A stretch of DNA of 6,229 nt from Bacteroidota bacterium (GTDB lineage: Bacteria; Bacteroidota; Bacteroidia; Bacteroidales; UBA1556). The stretch lies in the NCBI GenBank assembly GCA_003648395.1, contig QMPB01000296.1, positions 1 to 6,229 of the forward strand, given 5' to 3'. The notes under the pieces are model-generated. The model made no database searches, had not been told where the DNA came from, and worked only from the letters and a program-made list of their open reading frames with translations. A program made the translations under genes and the position numbers. Positions 1-5,718 of this stretch are shown here, piece after piece. How positions within the stretch are numbered: position 1 is the stretch's first letter; the number at the start of each line of letters is the position of its first letter.

Positions 1-1493
1 AAATCTATTTTAAAAACACCATTATTACAATTCATACTATTGTTTGTGCTAGAATAGCAGCCTGAAGTTGTGGGGAAGTCACTATTGCCACCACAACCAG
101 CACATACGTTTTGATAAATGTGACCTTTATTGTCGAAGCGAGATGTTCCGCCATCAACATGCTCATGTGATGTTGCACCGCCATAATAACTTCCATAGGA
201 TAGGGCAGAAGCATCATCTGCCATTACCATGAGGTAATAGTCACTACCGTCTGTTGTAGATTGTATAGCATTTGTAGTAATTGGTAAGTTATTAGTACTT
301 CCTCCTGCAAACTGACTGCCGCCATTTACTAAACCACCCCATGCTGATAGATAAACTCTATTGCATAAATCAACCATGAAAGCAGATGGTACTATGTCAA
401 TTCCTTTAATTCCATTTCCAAATGTTGTTGACCAAACTCTAGTATTTAAATGTGAATTTAGTTTTGTGATAAACTGACCATCTTTTGGGCTATTCCATAA
501 AGCGTTGTATATGAAAATATTATTAGTATCTTTAGTTTGCCCAAATAGATATACATTATTATATTTATCAATATCTAATAGGTAACTTTGATCGTAGAAA
601 CTTGAGCCAATATAGGAACATGCCACAATAGTGGTGGCTGAATTATTTATTCTTGCAACAAAGCCATCAGCTCCACCTCCTTGAAAACTAGTTTGATAAG
701 CTGTAGAGGTTGTTGAGATGTTATTTGAGGTTGTACCTCCAGTAATAAAAATATCATTTTGGTCATTGACTTTTATGCTATAGATTGCATCTTCACCAAT
801 ACCACCGAAGTAAGTTGACCAAAGTAAATTATTAAGGTTATTGTCAAACTTTGAGATAATGCCTTCATGGTTTGCAGCAGCTGTTGGTTGAAATACGCCA
901 TTGGTTGTTGGGTAGTTAGTTGAGTTAGTTGTAGATACTATGTAAATGTTATTGTTTTGATCTACCATTATTTCGCCTCTAATATCATCTCCATAATTAT
1001 TGATTAGAGTAGAGGAGGAATTAATGCCGTCATTGGCAGAACCTCCAATAAATGTTGAGCCAACTAATTGAGAGCCAGCTTGATTTAGATGGGTAATAAA
1101 TAAATCGCTGCCATTTGAAAATAAGATAGTTGAAGATATATTTGTGCTATTACCTCCGTTATAGCTATTGTCGTAAGCTTGAGCAGTTGTAGGGAAGTTT
1201 GTTGATGAAGTTGTTCCCAAAATTAATAGTTCGTTATTGGAATTAACGATTAAACTAGCAGGAACTTCAGCAGCGCTTCCTCCAAGATAAGTAGAGTAGA
1301 TTAGTTGAGAGCCTGTAGTATCAAACTTACTTATGCTAATATCAACTACTCCTGCAAAAGTAGTATCATAAGCCCCTATATTTGTAGGATAACCTCCTCC
1401 AAAAACAATTCCTCCTGCATACAGAAATCCATCAGCATCATAGGTTGCTGTAAAGCCCCAATTGTCGGAACTAGAACCAGTATAGCTAGCAAA
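1..1493 (-). repeat. Seven degenerate propeller repeats encoded within the exported protein
   Basis: Each protein unit of about 65-90 residues has the pattern [W/Y]STYxGG, then a strand pair ending in an N-rich turn and GTT, then NFPTT..AYQTSFxGG, then DGFVxKFN. Units begin near residues 254 (FASYTGSS), 318 (IYSTYLGGS), 397 (VGSTFIGGS), 477 (LWSTYFGGI), 543 (VACSYIGSS), 606 (VWSTTFGNG) and 685 (SYGSYYGGA). Seven is the commonest blade number for a closed propeller, so the fold may be complete inside the window apart from the last strand. The units have diverged at the DNA level, so this is a protein repeat and not a recent tandem duplication. Confidence 0.7.
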
Positions 1494-2252
1494 AACAAGG
1501 CTTGGGTCAATTATTAGTTGTTTAGTTTTATCGTAAGAATTAGGAAATCTAAAGCTAACAATTCTTCCATCAATTTGATATTTGCATTTTACTTCAATAG
1601 TATCTCCTTTACTGTTTAATTGAAACGCAAAAGGCGCTAACTCCGTAACTTGGTTAACGGATGTATAAATAATAAGATTACCATTTTTAATGCGTAAATT
1701 ATCAACCCCTTGATAATTTAGTTTAATAAGGTTAGGATCAATATTGTTGTTAATAATAAAATCCCATTTAAGTCTATTGTTATTTTGGTAGATATGAAGA
1801 TTTATTCCATTATAAATATCTTGATATTCAACTTCTTTATATATACTAACGTTTTGAGTCCATTTTTTTTCATCATTTCCGAGTATATAATTTTCATATT
1901 TATATAGCTTGTTTATTCCAGTACAACTAGTTTCTTTATTATAATTAATAAATTCAATATTATAAACATGTCGTTTAAAAGTTTTTGGTAATGTTTTCTT
2001 TTTTCTATTTGGGTGTTTATGTTGGGCAAATATGTTTAACTCTTCTACATCAAAAAGGTCGAATCGTAAAGAGTTTTTCTCAAGCCAAAGATTACCATTT
2101 CCCAAAGATGTCTTGAATAGAACTTGCTCTGGCCATTGACCTTTATTCTCGCTAAATTCTGCTTTAATAATTGAAATGCTATCTTTTTTACTAGCAAAAA
2201 GCAGGCTAGGGTAGAGGAGAATAATTACTAATATTAGATTGAAGATCTTCAT
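1..2252 (-). CDS. Exported DUF7948 / SBBP-type beta-propeller protein, likely T9SS cargo (3' end beyond window)
   Basis: The frame is open from an ATG at 2250-2252 to the left edge, giving 750 codons with no stop, so the C-terminus is missing. Residues 1-20 are a signal peptide (Lys2, hydrophobic core, probable cleavage after LLFA), so the protein is exported. Residues about 31-250 begin with FSENKGQWPEQVLF, the hallmark of the DUF7948 N-terminal domain of large Bacteroidota surface proteins. Residues about 254-750 hold seven degenerate repeats typical of SBBP-like beta-propellers. The final repeat contains VCAGCGGNSDFPTT, which in known relatives leads into PKD domains and a type IX secretion or gliding-motility C-terminal domain. 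That tail is not visible here, so secretion route and surface attachment are inferred. A TAnnTTTG promoter lies 24 nt upstream of the start. No enzymatic motif is seen; adhesion or another structural surface role is likely but unproven. The family call is strong, the function weak. Confidence 0.9.
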   Translation of the reverse strand, partial: MKIFNLILVIILLYPSLLFASKKDSISIIKAEFSENKGQWPEQVLFKTSLGNGNLWLEKNSLRFDLFDVEELNIFAQHKHPNRKKKTLPKTFKRHVYNIEFINYNKETSCTGINKLYKYENYILGNDEKKWTQNVSIYKEVEYQDIYNGINLHIYQNNNRLKWDFIINNNIDPNLIKLNYQGVDNLRIKNGNLIIYTSVNQVTELAPFAFQLNSKGDTIEVKCKYQIDGRIVSFRFPNSYDKTKQLIIDPSLVFASYTGSSSDNWGFTATYDADGFLYAGGIVFGGGYPTNIGAYDTTFAGVVDISISKFDTTGSQLIYSTYLGGSAAEVPASLIVNSNNELLILGTTSSTNFPTTAQAYDNSYNGGNSTNISSTILFSNGSDLFITHLNQAGSQLVGSTFIGGSANDGINSSSTLINNYGDDIRGEIMVDQNNNIYIVSTTNSTNYPTTNGVFQPTAAANHEGIISKFDNNLNNLLWSTYFGGIGEDAIYSIKVNDQNDIFITGGTTSNNISTTSTAYQTSFQGGGADGFVARINNSATTIVACSYIGSSFYDQSYLLDIDKYNNVYLFGQTKDTNNIFIYNALWNSPKDGQFITKLNSHLNTRVWSTTFGNGIKGIDIVPSAFMVDLCNRVYLSAWGGLVNGGSQFAGGSTNNLPITTNAIQSTTDGSDYYLMVMADDASALSYGSYYGGATSHEHVDGGTSRFDNKGHIYQNVCAGCGGNSDFPTTSGCYSSTNNSMNCNNGVFKID
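1503..2162 (-). other. DUF7948-type N-terminal domain (residues about 31-250 of the propeller protein)
   Basis: This segment opens with the family signature ENKGQW and continues through LWLEKNSLRFDLF, HVYNIEFIN, YKYENYILGND, VEYQDIYNGINLHIYQ, LKWDFIIN and IIDPSLVFASY. These are the conserved blocks I recognise from many Bacteroidota proteins that carry this domain directly before a propeller. The alternation of short beta strands and Asn/Lys-rich turns suggests an all-beta fold. Its molecular role is not established. Boundaries are by eye. Confidence 0.75.
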
Positions 2253-2568
2253 TAAAACTATAAATTGTTAGTAATACAAAACTACGAAAATATGCGCAAT
2301 AAGTAAAGCTAAATATATGACAAGTGTTTTATGCTAAAAGTAACATTAAGGAGAGATTAAAATTACCAATTCTATCATCTTTTTGTAATAGAAGTAGCAT
2401 GACAAAATTGCAGTATGTATATTATTGACTATTATAACATATATGTATTCAGTAGTATATACATGATAATTAAAGTAATAGTTTAAGTTAAATATTTTAA
2501 AAACAACATGGTAATTATCCTTAAAAAGAAATGAGAATAGCTATAAAGATCTAAATAATTAATAAGTC
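2253..2568. other. 316-nt AT-rich intergenic region
   Basis: This lies between the deoxynucleoside kinase and the propeller gene, both on the minus strand. The right-hand part (about 2405-2568) has short AT palindromes, for example ACATATATGT at 2437-2446 and arms ATGTATAT/ATATACAT at 2415-2422 and 2457-2464, but no GC-rich stem with a T run, so no convincing terminator follows the kinase. No plausible small gene, tRNA or structured RNA was seen. The left end carries the propeller-gene promoter. The gap and separate promoter suggest the propeller gene is its own transcription unit. Confidence 0.6.
2277..2284 (-). promoter_or_regulatory. Promoter -7 element of the propeller gene
   Basis: On the minus strand this reads TAGTTTTG, an exact match to the Bacteroidota -7 consensus TAnnTTTG. 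A TTTA that could act as the -33 element lies 19 nt further upstream (2304-2307), one base off TTTG. Transcription would start near 2270, leaving a leader of about 18 nt with no Shine-Dalgarno sequence, which is normal in this phylum. Confidence 0.5.
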
Positions 2569-3216
2569 TTATGGATTAATTCTATGAATTCCAACCTCAT
2601 ATTCCTTGAAAATAATGGAGCTAATTAATTCAAAATCCTCATTATTATTTACAAAATCTAGATTATTGGTATTAATAATTAGGATTTTCATATCGGTTTG
2701 ATGTTTGATAAAATCAAAATAACTCTCTTGGATTTGTTCAAGGTAGTCATCCTTAATTTCTTTCTCATATTCTCTTCCTCTTTTAGAGATGTTCTTCTGA
2801 AGATGCGCCACGTCAGCATATAGATAAACTAATAATTCTGGCTTTACTATACTCTGATTCATTATCTCAAAAAGCTTAGAGTAAAGCTTAAATTCATCCT
2901 GAATAAGTGTTTTTCGAGAGAATATTAGCGATTTATTAATGAAATAGTCAGAAACAGTAAAGTCTTTAAATAAATCTCTAACTCCTAGAGTGTCTTTGAG
3001 TTGCTGGTAGCGCTCTGCTAAGAATGATAGCTCAAGAGGAAAAGCATATCTGTCAGGGTCTTTGTAAAACTTAGGCAGAAAGCTGTTGTCTTCAAACTGT
3101 TCAAGAATAAGCTTAGCATTATAAGTTTTAGCAATCTTCCTTGCCAAAGAAGTCTTGCCTGCTCCAATATTACCTTCAATGGCAATAAACTGATATGGAC
3201 TATCATAACTACTCAT
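2569..3216 (-). CDS. Deoxynucleoside kinase (deoxyadenosine/deoxyguanosine kinase family)
   Basis: This 215-residue cytoplasmic enzyme transfers phosphate from ATP to the 5'-OH of a deoxynucleoside in the salvage route to dNTPs. The Walker A loop is GNIGAGKTS at residues 15-23, with Lys21 on the phosphates. EQFEDNSFLPKFY at 39-51 is the substrate-binding segment that starts with the catalytic-base Glu of the dNK family. VSDYFINKSLIF (88-99) replaces the DRS/DRY helix as in bacterial dAK/dGK members, and KRGREYEKEI is the Arg-rich LID. Length is close to the usual 205-220. The ATG lies inside the last codons of folK (8-nt overlap), so the two are almost certainly co-transcribed and translationally coupled. 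Which base is preferred cannot be read from sequence; thymidine kinase 1 is ruled out by fold and motifs. An in-frame downstream start would remove the P-loop, so this start is firm. Confidence 0.93.
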   Translation of the reverse strand: MSSYDSPYQFIAIEGNIGAGKTSLARKIAKTYNAKLILEQFEDNSFLPKFYKDPDRYAFPLELSFLAERYQQLKDTLGVRDLFKDFTVSDYFINKSLIFSRKTLIQDEFKLYSKLFEIMNQSIVKPELLVYLYADVAHLQKNISKRGREYEKEIKDDYLEQIQESYFDFIKHQTDMKILIINTNNLDFVNNNEDFELISSIIFKEYEVGIHRINP

Positions 3217-3697
3217 AAGGCCATACTTTTACGGTGTCTTTGCATTCTTGCGATAACTTCTTGATACTTTTGTTAAGCTTAGGGTGAATAAAATTTGAGT
3301 CAATATCTGACAAACAATTTAAAGTAAATTTTCTAAGATGTAGTCTTGGATGGGGGATAATCAGATTTTTAGATTCAATAATCTCTGAGTTATAAAAGAG
3401 AATATCAATGTCAATTGATCTAGATTCGTAATTTGCTGATATTCTTTCTTTCCTCCCTAGCTCTGCTTCAATGCTTTGCGTAATGCATAGTAATTCATTA
3501 GCTTTTAAATTAGTATTGATAACAATAGCTTGGTTCAGAAAGTTTGTGTCTGCCTTGAATCCCCACGCCTCACTTTCATAAACTTTAGAATGATTTATAG
3601 TTTTACCACATTGCTTTTTTATTTGTACAATAGCTGCATTAACAATAGACATTCTATCTCCAATATTGCCTCCTAAAAGTAAAACTGCCTGATTCAT
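3209..3697 (-). CDS. folK: 2-amino-4-hydroxy-6-hydroxymethyldihydropteridine pyrophosphokinase
   Basis: HPPK moves pyrophosphate from ATP to 6-hydroxymethyl-7,8-dihydropterin, the step before dihydropteroate synthase in folate synthesis, in the cytoplasm. At 162 residues it matches the usual 155-165. Visible motifs: LLLGGNIGDR at 6-15, YESEAWGF at 40-47, NFLNQA at 52-57 (pterin pocket), ELGRKER at 79-85, and SRSIDIDILFY at 92-102, where Asp96 and Asp98 are the two Mg-binding acids. IPHPRLHLRKFTL at 114-126 carries the His and Arg that close over ATP. All key residues are present, so it should be active. It is the first gene of a two-gene unit with the deoxynucleoside kinase; folate cofactors are used in dTMP and purine synthesis, so the pairing makes sense as nucleotide supply. 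Its own promoter lies just upstream. Confidence 0.96.
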   Translation of the reverse strand: MNQAVLLLGGNIGDRMSIVNAAIVQIKKQCGKTINHSKVYESEAWGFKADTNFLNQAIVINTNLKANELLCITQSIEAELGRKERISANYESRSIDIDILFYNSEIIESKNLIIPHPRLHLRKFTLNCLSDIDSNFIHPKLNKSIKKLSQECKDTVKVWPYE

Positions 3698-3738
3698 CGT
3701 GCTTTGTATAATCTTTGTTTTAGTTGATTATTGAAAAG

Positions 3739-3767
3739 CAAATTTAAAAAAATAGATTGGCTGTCAA
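3739..3767 (-). promoter_or_regulatory. Promoter of the folK-deoxynucleoside kinase unit
   Basis: The minus strand has TAAATTTG (3739-3746), an exact TAnnTTTG -7 element, preceded after 18 nt by TTG (3765-3767), the -33 element. Spacing fits the Bacteroidota primary sigma factor. A start near 3732 would give a leader of about 35 nt before the folK ATG. This is the best promoter match in the window. Confidence 0.65.
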
Positions 3768-3850
3768 GCTTGTGTTATAAAAGGTTTTTAACAAAATATT
3801 ATATAGGATTTAATATGGTATTAATTGCTAAACCTTTGTTTTTATTATCG

Positions 3851-4435
3851 TTATATTATATTTATTACCTTATCAGCATTATCAAAAATAGTCTTAACCA
3901 TTTCTTGCCATTTTATTGGGAATTCTTTTCTACCTACTTCCGTTGCATTTGGACCAAAGGCAGACTGCATTATTTCTCCTGGAGTAACTATTAAATGTGG
4001 ATTATAACTAAGTTCAACGCTTTGATTTGTGTCGAGCCGAGTGAATCTAACATTTCCTTTTATATTGGCACCATAAAACATAAGATTTCTTCTATTGAAT
4101 TTATTGCCAAGACCACCAAAACCAGTATTTGTAGTTGCACCGGTAATGTTAGAATATACACTTCCAAAAACTCCAGTGTTACCATCTGAAAGCTGATCTT
4201 TAATCTCTACTTTAATATTTCCTCTTTTTGGAATGTCAGTTCCATAAAGCTTTTTAAGGCCAATAAGGGTCATTAAATAAGAGCCACTGGTTACAGCGCA
4301 GCTATGCCCAGCCATTTTTACAATTTCTAAATATGATATGTCAATTATTCCTTCTTCTGATGAGCCCAAGAACTCACTTAGTTCATCTTGAAGGGTAATA
4401 TGTTCTATTTCGTTAAAAAAATCTGGATACTTCAT
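3851..4435 (-). CDS. Stand-alone FmdE-like protein of unknown function
   Basis: From the ATG at 4433-4435 the protein has 194 residues, with no signal peptide or membrane segment, so it is probably cytoplasmic. Residues about 37-75 (EIVKMAGHSCAVTSGSYLM, then LIGLKKLYG, then PKRGNIKVEI) resemble the core of the FmdE domain, named after a subunit of molybdenum formylmethanofuran dehydrogenase, with the GHxC motif at 43-46. The C-terminal half (GVFGSVYSNITGATTNTGF, FNRRNLMFYG, VRFTRLDT, LSYNPH) resembles a uniform Bacteroidota/Proteobacteria family that keeps this domain without other methanogenesis genes. Relatives as I recall them read GHSCP; here the fifth residue is Ala47. His44 and Cys46 are candidates for metal or substrate binding. 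An alternative TTG start 15 codons upstream is rejected because it lies inside the promoter. Family membership is fairly likely; the reaction is unknown. Confidence 0.8.
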   Translation of the reverse strand: MKYPDFFNEIEHITLQDELSEFLGSSEEGIIDISYLEIVKMAGHSCAVTSGSYLMTLIGLKKLYGTDIPKRGNIKVEIKDQLSDGNTGVFGSVYSNITGATTNTGFGGLGNKFNRRNLMFYGANIKGNVRFTRLDTNQSVELSYNPHLIVTPGEIMQSAFGPNATEVGRKEFPIKWQEMVKTIFDNADKVINII

Positions 4436-4477
4436 ATAGGGGTATTTGATAAATTGATAAATTGTAAAATTATTTAA

Positions 4478-4485
4478 CAAAAGTA
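4478..4485 (-). promoter_or_regulatory. Promoter -7 element of the FmdE-like gene
   Basis: On the minus strand this reads TACTTTTG, an exact TAnnTTTG match, 42 nt upstream of the ATG at 4435, the same arrangement as at folK. A TTTG lies 25 nt further upstream (from 4511), a little too far to be an ideal -33 element. The site overlaps a TTG at 4478-4480 that would otherwise be a possible start codon, which argues that translation begins at 4435. Confidence 0.5.
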
Positions 4486-4593
4486 CAGCTTTTACATAAG
4501 ATAATTATTTCAAAAATATTAATAAATATTATAAGTATCATGTCAAATAATTTTATTCTTTTGCAGTATATAATTAGTTTTATCTGAAATATT

Positions 4594-4896
4594 ATGATTG
4601 AAGAAGTTAATACTCCAGATTGGGATAAGAAATTGGCAGAAAAAGTTGTATTAATTGACTTCTGGGCGCCATGGTGTCAGCCTTGTAAGGTTCAAGAACC
4701 TATTTTAGAAGAATTGGTACAGGAGTTGCTAGGTTTGAGTATTCTGAAATTGAATATTGATGACAATAGATATTTATCACAGAAGCTTGGAGTTAGAAAT
4801 ATTCCAACTCTAGTTTTGTATGATAATGGGATAGAAGTTAAACGCTTTGTTGGTATTCAAACGAAAGAGATTCTGAAAAGTTCAATAAAGTTGTAA
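4594..4896 (+). CDS. Thioredoxin with CQPC active site (cytoplasmic)
   Basis: This 100-residue single-domain thioredoxin has no signal peptide and should act as a thiol-disulfide oxidoreductase in the cytoplasm. The buried acid is Asp22, the active site is WCQPCK at 27-32 (Cys28, Cys31), and the cis-proline loop is IPT at 70-72, all in the canonical places. The usual Gly of WCGPC is Gln29; residues between the cysteines tune redox potential, so its behaviour may differ from classical TrxA. The C-terminal FVGIQTKE block is shared with the exported thioredoxin 66 nt downstream, which suggests an old tandem duplication. Length is slightly under the usual 105-109. No exact TAnnTTTG promoter is visible in front of it; TAGTTTTA at 4575-4582 is too close to the ATG to be likely. 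Confidence 0.92.
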   Translation: MIEEVNTPDWDKKLAEKVVLIDFWAPWCQPCKVQEPILEELVQELLGLSILKLNIDDNRYLSQKLGVRNIPTLVLYDNGIEVKRFVGIQTKEILKSSIKL

Positions 4897-4962
4897 GTAT
4901 TTCTTGACATATACGACAAACTATATAATTAGACATAAAATTAACATTAAAACATAAATATA

Positions 4963-5421
4963 ATGACAAGTATTAAATCAAAATTAATAGCCATAGGATT
5001 AAGCCTCTTTACAATGGCTGGATTATTCTCTACAAATGCTTATTGCTTAGATGATGAAACTGAAGAAATTGAAGCAGCGGTTGCAAATAACACTCCTAAT
5101 GAAGAAAAGAAGGCGGTAAAATTAACTGATGCAAATTTCAAAGAAACAATCAGTGAAGGTGTTACTTTGGTCGATTTCTGGGCAACTTGGTGTGGCCCAT
5201 GTCGTAGGCAAGGTCCTATAGTTGAGGAAATAGCTGCCGAATTGGGTAGTCAAGCCACTATCGGTAAATTGGACGTAGATCATAATAAAACTATTTCTAG
5301 TGAATATTATATTAGAACAATTCCTACAATTCTAATATTTAAAGATGGAGAAGTTCAGGAGCGACTTGTTGGGCTACAAACCAAGGAAAGTCTTGTTCGT
5401 ATTGTAAAAAGATATTTATAG
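4963..5421 (+). CDS. Exported thioredoxin with CGPC active site
   Basis: The product has 152 residues. Residues 1 to about 26-28 form a signal peptide (Lys5/Lys7, hydrophobic LIAIGLSLFTMAGLF, then STNAYC), so the mature protein is periplasmic. Cys28 near the cleavage region is not in a good lipobox, so a lipoprotein is unlikely. An acidic, low-complexity linker (29-50) leads to a thioredoxin domain with Asp71, WCGPCR at 76-81 (Cys77, Cys80) and cis-Pro121 in IPT. LVGLQTKE matches the paralogue upstream. The canonical CGPC suggests a reducing enzyme rather than a DsbA-type oxidase, so it would need electrons from across the inner membrane. The following gene overlaps its stop codon by 1 nt. 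It lacks the insertions of TlpA/ResA proteins, so a dedicated cytochrome-c role is less likely. Confidence 0.9.
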   Translation: MTSIKSKLIAIGLSLFTMAGLFSTNAYCLDDETEEIEAAVANNTPNEEKKAVKLTDANFKETISEGVTLVDFWATWCGPCRRQGPIVEEIAAELGSQATIGKLDVDHNKTISSEYYIRTIPTILIFKDGEVQERLVGLQTKESLVRIVKRYL

Positions 5422-5651
5422 TGGAATCTCAAGAAAGTATTTGGAAGCGTAGATATTTAAAGGTATTTACGATTTTCTCTATTATTGGAATGGTAGTAGG
5501 AGCAATAGGAGGATTTATTTATTACCTTAAAGTGGGTTGTAGTAGTGGAAGTTGTGCAATTAGTTCAAATCCATATATTAGTACTGTGTGGGGCATAGCA
5601 ATGGGATATCTTGTAGGAGATATGTTTAATGCAAAGCCTAAGAAAGATTAA
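5421..5651 (+). CDS. DUF6132 family small membrane protein with periplasmic CxxxxC loop
   Basis: The 76-residue product has two transmembrane helices, about residues 13-36 and 52-69. WKRRYLK before helix 1 and KPKKD at the C-terminus place both ends in the cytoplasm, so the loop GCSSGSCAISSNPY (39-52) faces the periplasm. That loop, with Cys40 and Cys45, is the signature of the DUF6132 family. The start is GTG; its G is the last base of the thioredoxin TAG stop (TAGTG), and the next in-frame ATG would fall inside helix 1, so GTG with translational coupling is the only sensible start. Coupling to an exported thioredoxin suggests the cysteine pair is a redox substrate or partner, but no function is established for the family. 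A hairpin terminator follows 23 nt after the stop. Confidence 0.85.
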   Translation: MESQESIWKRRYLKVFTIFSIIGMVVGAIGGFIYYLKVGCSSGSCAISSNPYISTVWGIAMGYLVGDMFNAKPKKD

Positions 5652-5665
5652 GAAATTTATAATTC

Positions 5666-5700
5666 AAAAAAAAAGGCAACCAATTGGTTGCCTTTTTTTT
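5666..5700. terminator. Symmetrical (bidirectional) Rho-independent terminator
   Basis: A perfect 18-nt palindrome, GGCAACCAATTGGTTGCC (5675-5692), is flanked by nine A on the left and eight T on the right, so either strand gives a 7-bp G+C-containing stem, an AATT loop and a U run. It sits between the stop of the DUF6132 gene and the stop of the convergent synthase gene, and can end transcription from both. Confidence 0.93.
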
Positions 5701-5718
5701 GACTATATTTTTAATAAG

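Noticed and set aside
1305..1517. Plus-strand 70-codon open frame
   Set aside because: It is antisense to the propeller repeats, and its Ser/Ile/Asn-rich product reflects the complementary codons of that gene.
2415..2464. AT-rich inverted repeats (ATGTATAT / ATATACAT around ACATATATGT) as an operator or origin-like site
   Set aside because: Short AT palindromes are expected by chance in DNA this AT-rich, and there is no repeated box or nearby regulator gene to support a site.
3780..3837. Inverted repeat AAAGGTTT / AAACCTTT as a terminator for the FmdE-like gene
   Set aside because: The arms are 8 bp with a 42-nt loop and no T run after the second arm on the minus strand, so a stable terminator is unlikely.
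3731..4189. Plus-strand open frames across this stretch
   Set aside because: They mostly lie antisense to the FmdE-like gene, overlap the folK promoter, and encode unpatterned peptides with no recognisable domain.
4478..4480. TTG as start codon of the FmdE-like gene
   Set aside because: It is part of an exact promoter -7 element, and the 15 extra residues do not resemble the family; the ATG at 4435 is preferred.
4515..4530. AATATT-AATA-AATATT symmetry between the FmdE-like and thioredoxin genes
   Set aside because: It is pure A/T with self-palindromic arms and no second copy, so it is not distinguishable from background.
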